NCBI GenBank assembly: GCA_026706985.1
Contig: JAPOXR010000044.1
Span: forward strand, 1-64,000
Origin: Paracoccaceae bacterium
Lineage (GTDB): Bacteria > Pseudomonadota > Alphaproteobacteria > Rhodobacterales > Rhodobacteraceae
Direction: 5' to 3'
DNA: 64,000 bases
Shown here: in pieces, positions 9,030 to 17,109 of the stretch
Layout of the letters: each line of letters opens with the position of its first letter
Position numbering within the stretch: position 1 is the stretch's first letter
Notes under the pieces: model-generated
What the model was told of the DNA's origin: nothing
Seen by the model: only the letters and a program-made list of their open reading frames with translations
Database searches by the model: none
Made by a program: the position numbers and the translations under genes

Positions 9030-10100
9030 ATGGCCGATATCGAACTCCGCAATGTCAGCAAACATTTCGGCGAGGCCGAAATCATCAACGGCGTTGATTT
9101 CAAGGCCGGGCATGGCGAATTCATCGTATTCGTCGGCCCGTCCGGCTGCGGAAAATCGACGCTGCTGCGCCTGATAACCGGGTTGGATCAGGTCTCCGGC
9201 GGACAGATCCTGATTGGCGGGGAGGATGTGACGCGGCTTCGGCCATCGCAGCGGGGCGTGGCGATGGTGTTTCAATCCTACGCACTGTTTCCACATCTGT
9301 CCGTGGCGGAGAATATCGGATTCGGGCTGCGCCTGGCGAAATTGCCGAAGGCCGAAATCAAGCAACGGGTCCGGGAGACTGCACGTATTCTGAGAGTCGA
9401 GGATCTGCTCGACAGAAAACCCCGGCAGCTGTCCGGCGGGCAGCGTCAGCGGGTGGCCATCGGCCGGTCCATCATCCGCAATCCAAAAGTGTTTCTGTTC
9501 GACGAGCCACTGTCCAATCTGGATGCCGCACTCCGGGTATTGATGCGGTTGGAGATTGCCCGGCTGCACAAACGCCTCGGCACCACGATGATCTATGTCA
9601 CGCATGATCAGACCGAGGCGATGACGCTGGCCGACCGGATTGTCGTGATTAACCGGGGACGGATCGAGCAGATCGGCTCACCAATCAATCTCTATGATGC
9701 GCCGGCGAACCGATTTGTCGCCGGGTTTATCGGCTCGCCGGCGATGAATTTTGTCGAACTGAGCCGCCGGGAGGGCGATTGTTATCTCGGTGCGTCGGAT
9801 CAGGGAGCGGACGCGTTGCTGCCGCAATTCACCGGTGAGGCGGCAGTGCTCGGCGTGCGGCCGGAGCATGTGATGTTGGCGGATGCCGATATGGCCGATC
9901 TGAGGGCGACAGTGGAAATCGTGGAGAAGCTGGGTTCCGAGACGATGGTATATCTGCAGACCAAGGCAATGGACACGCCGCTGACGATGCGCGCGCCGCC
10001 GGAGAGCCGTCTGGCACCGGGAGAGCGCGTTTCACTCCGATTTGAGCGTGGCCATATCCATGTTTTTGACCACGAAGGCGCCACCATTTCGACACGTTAG
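9030..10100 (+). CDS. sugar ABC transporter ATP-binding protein (MalK/UgpC type)
   Basis: 356 residues. Walker A GPSGCGKST is at 36-44, the signature LSGGQ at 134-138 and Walker B VFLFDEP near 154-160, followed by the switch histidine in VTHDQTEA. About 120 C-terminal residues form the TOBE/OB-fold regulatory region of MalK-type ATPases. It is the last gene of the four-gene importer operon and energises uptake of the unknown carbohydrate. Confidence 0.95.
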   Translation: MADIELRNVSKHFGEAEIINGVDFKAGHGEFIVFVGPSGCGKSTLLRLITGLDQVSGGQILIGGEDVTRLRPSQRGVAMVFQSYALFPHLSVAENIGFGLRLAKLPKAEIKQRVRETARILRVEDLLDRKPRQLSGGQRQRVAIGRSIIRNPKVFLFDEPLSNLDAALRVLMRLEIARLHKRLGTTMIYVTHDQTEAMTLADRIVVINRGRIEQIGSPINLYDAPANRFVAGFIGSPAMNFVELSRREGDCYLGASDQGADALLPQFTGEAAVLGVRPEHVMLADADMADLRATVEIVEKLGSETMVYLQTKAMDTPLTMRAPPESRLAPGERVSLRFERGHIHVFDHEGATISTR

Positions 10101-10200
10101 GCCGGACGCGGCATCGAGCCGCCCTGCCGGCAGTTTGACAATGGCCGGCTGTTGCAACTAAATCCTGCAGACTTAGCCCCGAAGGGCGGTGGGATGGAGG

Positions 10201-12531
10201 ATGCGGTTGCCGGGACCAGCGATAATCCGGGAATTTTCCAATATCGGTCATTTCGGCGGCGGCAGGAGCTTCCCGGGGTTTCCGGTAAAATCCAGCCAGT
10301 GGAAGCGTGAGATTGCACCGCGACACGCGGTCCGGATCGAACTCCGGGAAGGAGATCTGCTCTCGGTTGAATCGGATGACGACAATTGCGGTTTGGCGGC
10401 GATTGTGTTCGATCCGAAGGGAGCGAGCGATCCCGCCCGCCTCGGCTTCACAGAGGGCAGCCGGATAAAGTCGGAACTCTTCGACAGCGAGCCGCTGGAA
10501 GGCTGGATCAAGGGTAATGGCGGGCGCGGCAACGGCACCTTTCCCTGCGGGCGGATTGCCACCCTCGACGGGGCGGCGCATCTGCGCGTCACCGACAACT
10601 GTTCAGCCTGGTTTGTGAATCCGGCGACGCCGGATCAGTTGGTGGAGGGCGGGACCGGTGGGAGCGTCACACTCAGTTGCCAACCGGCGGCGGACGAGAC
10701 CCTGCGTTTACCGGATCCGATCGGACCGGTTCGGGAAGAGTTCACGGTGCATCGAGGCACCGCCGTCGCCTACGAGGTCGGTGAGGGGGAGTTTGTCCAG
10801 ATCATCGATATCGAAGGTCAGCAATGCTCCGATTTCCAATCCTGCCGAATGGCCGCAATTGATGCCGGGGCACCCAATTTCATAGACGTCTCCGCAACCC
10901 GAAGCATGGTGCGACGCACCTACCCGGCACCGGGGCTCTTCGACAAGTTCTTCGACGCCGGGCAGCGCCCGCTGCTCAGGGTGGTCCAGGATACCTGCGG
11001 ACGGCACGATACTTTCGGTATGGCCTGCACCGCGCGCGGTTACGCCGACCGCGGATTCCCCAATCACCTGAACTGTTCCGACAATATCTCCGACGCTCTT
11101 TCCCCATACGGTGTGGCGCCCCGTCCCGCCTGGCCGGCGGTCAATTTCTTCTGGAATACCTGGCTGGATGCGGAGCACCGGATTCTCACGGAAGAATCAC
11201 ACAGCCGACCCGGCGATTTCGTGGTGTTGAGGGCGGAAAGCCCGCTTATCTGTGTCAGCACCGCCTGCCCGGATGATGTTGATCCGATCAATGGCTGGAA
11301 TCCGACGGATATTCATGTGCGTATCTATCGCCCGGATGCGGGCATAAAACGTGCGGTCGGTTACCGTCGAAAGGAGGATGGACCATTGCAGATGAGTCGG
11401 GAATCCGCCTTTCACGCAAGAACCGGCGAATTGACCAACCATTTCGCGCCGGCGCGGGATCTCTGGGCACCGGTAATGTTTCCGGCGACGGGTGTGCTTG
11501 GTGAGTATTGGGCCTGCCGCAACGCGGTGACACTTCAGGATATGAGCAGCCTTAGAAAATACGACATTATCGGTCCTGATGCCGAGCGGCTGCTGCAGCT
11601 CACCATGACCCGCGATATCGCCAAGCTGCCGGTTTGGCGTGCCGTTTATGCGCTGATCTGCGACGAGACCGGCAGCGTTATCGATGATGGAACATTGCTG
11701 CGTCTCGGACCGCAATTGTTCCGCTGGTGCTGCGGTTCCGAGGAAAGCGGCCGCTGGCTGAACGCCGCTGCGCAGGAGCATGGATTGCAGGTCAGGTTGC
11801 ATGACATGGGGAACGCGCTGCCCAATCTTGCTTTGCAGGGGCCTGCATCACGGCAGCTTCTGCAGAAGCTTGTCTTTACGCCCGCCCACCTGCCGGCATT
11901 GCGGCAGCTCCGGTGGTTCGGCCTCACGGTGGCACGCCTGTATGACCGCGAAGGCCGACCCTTCCTGTTGACCCGGACTGGATATACCGGAGAACTCGGC
12001 TATGAAATTTTCTGCGCCGAGGTCGATGCGGTCGCGATCTGGGACGCGCTCATGCAGGAGGGCGCGGAATTCGGCATCACACCGATGGGGGCGGAGGCGC
12101 TCGACATGATCCGCATTGAGGCCGGATTTGCGGCCTCCGGCTCGGAGTTCATTCCCGGGGTGGATCCGTTTGAGGCCGGCCTCGGTGTCGCTGTCGATCT
12201 CAAAAAACCCGCCTTTATCGGCCGTGAGGCGCTCGAGCGGAACAAGGGCGCGGCAAGGCGTCTTCTGAAGGGGTTGGTTTTTGACTGCGATGATGTGCCG
12301 CTCAGCGGGGCACCTGTCTTTATGGGCGAGAGGCAGGTCGGCCAAGTCACATCGGCCACCCGGTCGCCGCTGCTGGAGCGAACGGTGGCGCTGGCAAGGT
12401 TGGCGGTGGAACATTCGGCTGATGGAATGCGGCTGGAGGTCGGGCAGTTGGATGGGCGGATGAAACGCATTCAGGCTGAAACCGCTGCAGTTCCATTCAT
12501 CGACCCGAAGCGGGAGAGAGCCCGGGCATGA
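10201..12531 (+). CDS. DUF1989-GcvT fusion (aminomethyltransferase/demethylase family)
   Basis: 776 residues from the ATG at 10201; a GTG at 10189 is an alternative and neither has a strong ribosome binding site. After an N-terminal region of unknown type, residues about 165-390 carry a DUF1989 domain (ARGYADRGFPNHLNCSDN, ACPDDVDPINGWNPTDIHV). The rest is a GcvT folate-binding domain with its C-terminal barrel (TRTGYTGELGYEIF, SEFIPGVDPFEAGLG). GcvT-type domains move one-carbon units from N- or S-methyl groups to tetrahydrofolate. No FAD domain is fused, unlike dimethylglycine or sarcosine dehydrogenases. The stop overlaps the start of a quaternary-amine ABC ATPase by four bases, so a methylated amine or DMSP-like substrate is likely (inference). 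Confidence 0.8.
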   Translation: MRLPGPAIIREFSNIGHFGGGRSFPGFPVKSSQWKREIAPRHAVRIELREGDLLSVESDDDNCGLAAIVFDPKGASDPARLGFTEGSRIKSELFDSEPLEGWIKGNGGRGNGTFPCGRIATLDGAAHLRVTDNCSAWFVNPATPDQLVEGGTGGSVTLSCQPAADETLRLPDPIGPVREEFTVHRGTAVAYEVGEGEFVQIIDIEGQQCSDFQSCRMAAIDAGAPNFIDVSATRSMVRRTYPAPGLFDKFFDAGQRPLLRVVQDTCGRHDTFGMACTARGYADRGFPNHLNCSDNISDALSPYGVAPRPAWPAVNFFWNTWLDAEHRILTEESHSRPGDFVVLRAESPLICVSTACPDDVDPINGWNPTDIHVRIYRPDAGIKRAVGYRRKEDGPLQMSRESAFHARTGELTNHFAPARDLWAPVMFPATGVLGEYWACRNAVTLQDMSSLRKYDIIGPDAERLLQLTMTRDIAKLPVWRAVYALICDETGSVIDDGTLLRLGPQLFRWCCGSEESGRWLNAAAQEHGLQVRLHDMGNALPNLALQGPASRQLLQKLVFTPAHLPALRQLRWFGLTVARLYDREGRPFLLTRTGYTGELGYEIFCAEVDAVAIWDALMQEGAEFGITPMGAEALDMIRIEAGFAASGSEFIPGVDPFEAGLGVAVDLKKPAFIGREALERNKGAARRLLKGLVFDCDDVPLSGAPVFMGERQVGQVTSATRSPLLERTVALARLAVEHSADGMRLEVGQLDGRMKRIQAETAAVPFIDPKRERARA

Positions 12532-13586
12532 CGGACGCGGCCGGCAACAGCGTGGTTGAAACCCGCAATGTCTGGAAGATATTCGGCGAGCGTGCCGATG
12601 CGGCGCTGGAAGCGGTGCGGCGGGATGGGCTGACAAAGGATGAGGTGCTGGAAAAGTTCGACGCCGTGGTCGGGGTCCGGGATGTCTCCATCAGTGCCGG
12701 CGAGGGCGAGATTTTCTGCATCATGGGCCTGTCCGGCTCCGGAAAATCCACGCTGGTGCGGCATGTAAACAGGCTGATTGAGCCGACCGCCGGCGAAATC
12801 CGTATCAATGGTGTGAATGTCGGTGAACTCGATGCGGAGGAGTTGCGCGCCATGCGGGCCGACAAGATCGGTATGGTGTTTCAGAATATGGCACTGCTGC
12901 CGCACCGTTCGGTGCGCGATAATGTCGCATTCGCACTCGAATTGCGCAATGTCGACGCTTTCACCCGCAATGGAGTCGCCGACCGGGTGATCGAACTGGT
13001 CAGCCTGACCGGCTATGGTGACCGCTACCCGACCGAATTGTCCGGTGGGATGCAGCAGCGGGTCGGGCTTGCGCGGGCACTGGCGGCCGACCCGGATATT
13101 CTGCTGATGGATGAGCCGTTTTCGGCATTGGATCCGTTGATCCGCCGCGGACTTCAGGACGAGTTTCTGGAATTGTCGGCAAGCATGAAAAAGACGACGC
13201 TCTTCATCACCCATGATCTTGACGAAGCGATCCGCATGGGCTCCCGCATTGCCATCATGAAGGATGGCGAAATCGTGCAGACCGGCACGCCGGAAGAGAT
13301 AGTGACATGCCCGGCAGATGATTATGTTTCCGATTTTGTCGCCGGAATTTCCAAGCTCCGGCTCGTCTATGCGCATACGGTCATGGAGCCGGTTGAAAAA
13401 TACTCCGCCAACGCGGAACTGCCGGCGCTTGACGCCTGTCCGCATGCTCATCCCGATGATAATCTCGACACGCTGATCGGGCTGGCGGTCAATCAGGAAC
13501 ACCCGGTCATTATCATGAGCGATGGCAAGCCCGTGGGTGTGGTGACCAAGGATGACCTGTTGCGCGGGATCCAGGGGGAAAGCTGA
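12528..13586 (+). CDS. proV: glycine betaine/proline-type ABC transporter ATP-binding protein
   Basis: 352 residues. An N-terminal extension (ALEAVRRDGLTKDEVLEKF) typical of ProV/OpuAA precedes Walker A GLSGSGKST at about 66-74; the signature is LSGGMQQRVGLARAL and Walker B LLMDEPFSALD. The C-terminal part is a short CBS-like regulatory region ending PVGVVTKDDLLRGI. It is coupled by a four-base overlap to the DUF1989-GcvT gene and lies three bases before the permease gene. It powers uptake of a quaternary amine or related solute. The exact ligand is not shown by the sequence. Confidence 0.93.
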   Translation: MTDAAGNSVVETRNVWKIFGERADAALEAVRRDGLTKDEVLEKFDAVVGVRDVSISAGEGEIFCIMGLSGSGKSTLVRHVNRLIEPTAGEIRINGVNVGELDAEELRAMRADKIGMVFQNMALLPHRSVRDNVAFALELRNVDAFTRNGVADRVIELVSLTGYGDRYPTELSGGMQQRVGLARALAADPDILLMDEPFSALDPLIRRGLQDEFLELSASMKKTTLFITHDLDEAIRMGSRIAIMKDGEIVQTGTPEEIVTCPADDYVSDFVAGISKLRLVYAHTVMEPVEKYSANAELPALDACPHAHPDDNLDTLIGLAVNQEHPVIIMSDGKPVGVVTKDDLLRGIQGES

Positions 13587-13589
13587 GCT

Positions 13590-15134
13590 ATGAGCGCCGA
13601 CGACGACATCCGCGGACCGTTTCTGGAATTCGCAGGTCCCAATGGCGGCTATTACGCCGATGTGTTCCTGAAAATACAGAAAGCCACCCTCGCGCGGTGG
13701 CATCTGAATCCGGCGGCGCTGATCGGCAGTTTCGTATGGGCGGCCCTGCGCGGCAACTGGATTCTGTTCACCATCGCATTCGTGATCGATCTTGTCGTGG
13801 CGGTGAATGCGGCGCTCGTCTACAAATTCGCCAAAGCGGCGGTCGACAATTCCGAGAAGGCCTTTCTGGTCGAACGCTATGAAGGATGGACGCAATCGCA
13901 CACCGTGGCAGCGATTGTGCTGTTCATTTTGGGGCGGTTGTTTTTCGCCTGGCTGGCGGACCGCCTCTATGTCGGCCAATACAGCCGCTGGCGTATCGAC
14001 CGCAGCGTGAATAGCGGCGTCGCCGCATCGCGGCTGGTGATTGTGGCTCTGGTCTCGGTACTGATCATTCCGGCGATGCTGTACCGCTCAACCCAGTTCT
14101 CACCCGATGCCCGCAGCTGCATCAAGCAGGACAGGGCCATCGACAGGGGCGAAGAGGTCGGTTTCAAGGACAGGTTCGACTGTTTCGTCATCGGTGAATT
14201 CCCGACCCTGTTCTGGATAGACAGGCCGGATGAGATTACCTATCCGAGAGGCGATGACGGCAGCCGGATTGTCAAGCGCACGCCGCCCCGCGAAGGTTCG
14301 CCGCCGGTCAATCTGAATACTTTCGTGGCCCAGAAAATCGATGATTCAGTCGGCTATGTGACCGTGTTCTACGCCTTCCTCTTTGACGAGATCACCCGGC
14401 TCCTGCGCAATATGCTCACTGCGATCACCTCGGTTTTCGTGGGCACGCCATGGCCGGTGACAATGGGAGTGCTGTTATTCGCCGCTTATCGGATGGCGGG
14501 CATTCGGACCACGATTTTCGTCGGTGCATCGCTGATCTATCTGGCGCTGTTCGGATTCTGGCAGACGGCGATGGACACGTTATCGCTGGTCACGGCGGCG
14601 ACCATCATCTGCGTGGTGGCGGGGCTGCCGCTCGGCATCTGGGTCGGCAAATCCGTGCGCGCACGCTATATCGTGACACCAATCCTGGATGTGATGCAGA
14701 CAATCCCCTCTTTTGTCTATCTGCTGCCGGCGATCGCCTTTTTCTCCATCGGCAAACCGCCGGGCATTCTGGCGACAGTGATTTTCGCAATGCCGCCCAT
14801 GGTGCGCCTGACCGCACTCGGCATCCGCCAGGTCTCGGAGGACACCAAGGAAGCGGCATTGGCGTTTGGTGCCAATCCACGCCAGCTGTTGCTGAAGGTG
14901 GAATTGCCGTTGGCGCTTCCCTCGATTATGGCCGGGATCAACCAGGTGGTCATGATGAGCCTGTCAATGGTGGTTATCGCTGCGCTGATCGGTGCCGGCG
15001 GGATGGGATATATCGTCACCGAAGCGCTTGAGAACACGGAGACCGGCAGGGGAATCCTGGCCGGAATTGGAATTGCCCTGTTGGCGATGATGATCGACAG
15101 GGTGGTGCAGCGGGCGACCTTGCATCGCCGCTGA
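13590..15134 (+). CDS. proW: quaternary-amine ABC transporter permease
   Basis: 514 residues, longer than enteric ProW (about 354). An unusual N-terminal part of roughly 250 residues has two or three membrane segments and a charged extracytoplasmic stretch, before the conserved BPD_transp_1 core (PLGIWVGKS, ILDVMQTIPSFVYLLP). The EAA loop is EAALAFGANPRQLLLKVELPLALPS. It is the only permease in the operon, so it should act as a homodimer. Next comes a small hairpin and the binding-protein gene. Confidence 0.9.
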   Translation: MSADDDIRGPFLEFAGPNGGYYADVFLKIQKATLARWHLNPAALIGSFVWAALRGNWILFTIAFVIDLVVAVNAALVYKFAKAAVDNSEKAFLVERYEGWTQSHTVAAIVLFILGRLFFAWLADRLYVGQYSRWRIDRSVNSGVAASRLVIVALVSVLIIPAMLYRSTQFSPDARSCIKQDRAIDRGEEVGFKDRFDCFVIGEFPTLFWIDRPDEITYPRGDDGSRIVKRTPPREGSPPVNLNTFVAQKIDDSVGYVTVFYAFLFDEITRLLRNMLTAITSVFVGTPWPVTMGVLLFAAYRMAGIRTTIFVGASLIYLALFGFWQTAMDTLSLVTAATIICVVAGLPLGIWVGKSVRARYIVTPILDVMQTIPSFVYLLPAIAFFSIGKPPGILATVIFAMPPMVRLTALGIRQVSEDTKEAALAFGANPRQLLLKVELPLALPSIMAGINQVVMMSLSMVVIAALIGAGGMGYIVTEALENTETGRGILAGIGIALLAMMIDRVVQRATLHRR

Positions 15135-15144
15135 ATTATCAACC

Positions 15145-15162
15145 GGCACGGGGATCCGTGCC
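15145..15162. promoter_or_regulatory. small hairpin between permease and binding-protein genes
   Basis: GGCACGG (15145-15151) and CCGTGCC (15156-15162) form a perfect 7-bp stem with a GGAT loop, about 18 bases before the binding-protein start. It has no T tract and may stabilise or partly separate the downstream message (inference). Confidence 0.45.
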
Positions 15163-15180
15163 CAAATGGAAGGAAATAGT

Positions 15181-16137
15181 ATGAACATGAGTAAATCCGC
15201 AATGTATGGCGGAGCGGTGATGCTGTGTCTTGCCGGCCCTGTTGCCGCTGACACGGCGAAGGTGACGATTTCAGATCTCACCTGGACCGGCGCAAGAGCC
15301 ATCGGTCATGTGATCGAGGCCATTATCGAGGGTCCGCTCGGATCCGAGGCTGAAATCGTGTCCGGCCTGTCTGACGGTTCAGTGGTCGCCGCCGGAATGG
15401 ATAAGGGCGACGGTTCGGCCGATGTCTATACGGATCTCTGGATGCCGAACAGGCAGGGAATCTGGGACCAGTATGTCGATGGCGCCCAATCCGTCGGTGT
15501 CAACAAGCCGTATCTCGGAACCCAGATGATGTATGTCCCGACATTTATGGCCGGCCGGGTGAATACAGTTGAACATCTCCGGGATCCGGAAGTGGCGGCG
15601 ATGTTTGACAAGGATGGTAACGGGAAAGGCGAATACTGGGCCGGTGACGCCGGCTGGAAATCGACCAGAATGTGGCAGGTCAAATTCAAGAGCTATGGTC
15701 TCGATGAGTTGTGGGAACCTGAAATTCTTCCCGATGCGACTTTCAAGGCGCAGCTGAAGACCGCGATCGCCCGCGAACAGCCGATTCTGTTCTATTACTG
15801 GACGCCTGAATGGGTGCACGCGGCTTATGACATCACACCGATCGAGGAGCCGGCACGCACCGAAGGCTGCGAAAACCACGATCTGGATAATGAGGATTGG
15901 CTCGAGGTGTCGCATTTTGACTGCGTCAGCTCGGATGCGATGATCTATGTCGCTTATTCAAAATCGCTCGAACAGCGCAATCCTCCGGTGGCCAAATTCC
16001 TGAGCCAGATCCAGCTTGATCCGGCTGTGGTCAACCAGTGGATTCTCGAGATCGGCCGCGACAAGCTTGATCCGAGGGATGTTGCCGAAGCTTGGGTCGA
16101 AAACAATATGGATACGGTCAACAGCTGGATCCAATAA
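15181..16137 (+). CDS. proX: glycine betaine-type ABC transporter substrate-binding protein
   Basis: 318 residues from the ATG at 15181, preceded by GGAAGGA; an in-frame ATG at 15166 lacks a site. A signal peptide covers about residues 1-23 (GGAVMLCLAGPVAA). The mature protein has the OpuAC/ProX layout: early DLTWTGARAIGHVIEAII, a DLWMPNRQ segment and several Trp/Tyr residues (YYWTPEWVHAAYD) that could form the aromatic box that holds quaternary ammonium groups. It is the last gene of the importer operon. The ligand could be glycine betaine, proline betaine, choline or DMSP. Confidence 0.9.
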   Translation: MNMSKSAMYGGAVMLCLAGPVAADTAKVTISDLTWTGARAIGHVIEAIIEGPLGSEAEIVSGLSDGSVVAAGMDKGDGSADVYTDLWMPNRQGIWDQYVDGAQSVGVNKPYLGTQMMYVPTFMAGRVNTVEHLRDPEVAAMFDKDGNGKGEYWAGDAGWKSTRMWQVKFKSYGLDELWEPEILPDATFKAQLKTAIAREQPILFYYWTPEWVHAAYDITPIEEPARTEGCENHDLDNEDWLEVSHFDCVSSDAMIYVAYSKSLEQRNPPVAKFLSQIQLDPAVVNQWILEIGRDKLDPRDVAEAWVENNMDTVNSWIQ

Positions 16138-16202
16138 CGGATTGAAGCCCGACATCGGGCACGGTCCGGACCGAACAGAACCGCCCGGGGCGGAGCCTGC
16201 TT

Positions 16203-16218
16203 TGCGCATGCATGCGCA
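16203..16218. repeat. 16-bp perfect palindrome before hydratase gene
   Basis: TGCGCATGCATGCGCA is a perfect 16-bp inverted repeat in the 128-bp gap between the binding-protein and hydratase genes. It could be an operator half-site pair or chance; an ATG inside it (16212) is in frame with the hydratase but is a less likely start. Confidence 0.35.
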
Positions 16219-16265
16219 TGACCAGGCAGGACGTGCCGGGCGGACCTGCGGAAACCGCGGGAACA

Positions 16266-17060
16266 ATGACCGCCGTCACCGTCGATGACCGTATCGATCC
16301 GGCGCGTGCGGCGGCGCTGCATGCGGCGCTTCAATGGCCCGGAACAGCCCCCGGCGAAGCTGATCCGCTGCCGCATTTCTGGCATCAGATCTATTTCTGG
16401 GATGCCCGTCCACCAACCCATTTGGGGGTGGATGGACATGTGAAGCCCGGCGCTTTCATTCCCGATTTCGGTTTGCAGCAGCGCATGTGGGCTGGTGGAA
16501 GCCTCGAGAGTGAGAAGCCGCTGATTGCCGGCCGCGCCGGCCGCAGGATTTCACGCATCGAGGAAATTGCGGAAAAACACGGCCAATCGGGCCCGCTGAA
16601 ATTTGTCACCGTCAGGCATGAGATCGTTCAGGACGGGTTGTGTGCGGTAGAGCGGCAGCAATTGGTTTACCGGAATGCCACGCGGCTCCGCACCGCGTCA
16701 TCGGGCAAAGCGCCGAGCCACTGTGAGTCCTTTATCTGTGACGAAGTCACGCTGTTCCGCTTCTCGGCGCTCACCTTCAACAGCCACCGGATCCATTATG
16801 ATGCTGACTATTGCCGTCAGATCGCCGGTTACCCCGCCCCGGTGGTGCATGGTCCATTGCTTGCCATGCGCCTGGCAAGGCTGGCGGTAGCGACGGGCGG
16901 GGAGTTTCGCCGGTTCACCTACCGCGCCACCGGTCCTGCATTCTGCGGCGAACGGATTCTTCTGTGGGCAGATACAACGGATGACCGGATTGAACTCAGC
17001 GCCGGCACTGCGGATGGAAGAGTCTGCATGACGGCGCGGGCGGAAGGCAAACAGGCTTGA
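16266..17060 (+). CDS. MaoC-like (HTD2/3-methylfumaryl-CoA hydratase type) dehydratase
   Basis: 264 residues from the ATG at 16266 (GGGAACA upstream); starts at 16212 or 16218 are possible. The N-terminal half has the FAS1_DH_region pattern (PLPHFWHQIYFWD, RISRIEEIAEKHG, FVTVRHEI), and the C-terminal half has the hot-dog signature RFSALTFNSHRIHYDADY followed by VVHGPLLAMRL. Relatives hydrate enoyl-CoA thioesters such as mesaconyl-C4-CoA. Its position between a quaternary-amine importer and putA suggests a role in degrading the carbon skeleton of an imported solute, but the substrate is unknown. Confidence 0.85.
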   Translation: MTAVTVDDRIDPARAAALHAALQWPGTAPGEADPLPHFWHQIYFWDARPPTHLGVDGHVKPGAFIPDFGLQQRMWAGGSLESEKPLIAGRAGRRISRIEEIAEKHGQSGPLKFVTVRHEIVQDGLCAVERQQLVYRNATRLRTASSGKAPSHCESFICDEVTLFRFSALTFNSHRIHYDADYCRQIAGYPAPVVHGPLLAMRLARLAVATGGEFRRFTYRATGPAFCGERILLWADTTDDRIELSAGTADGRVCMTARAEGKQA

Positions 17061-17109
17061 GCCGCCGAAGGTTCTGATTTAGCGACTCCCGGGGAAAGGA
17101 GTCGATGCG

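Noticed and set aside
12471-13979. A 502-codon leftward frame
   Set aside because: It lies antisense to proV and proW, is rich in Arg/His/Gln without any domain, and arises from strongly biased third positions of the real genes.
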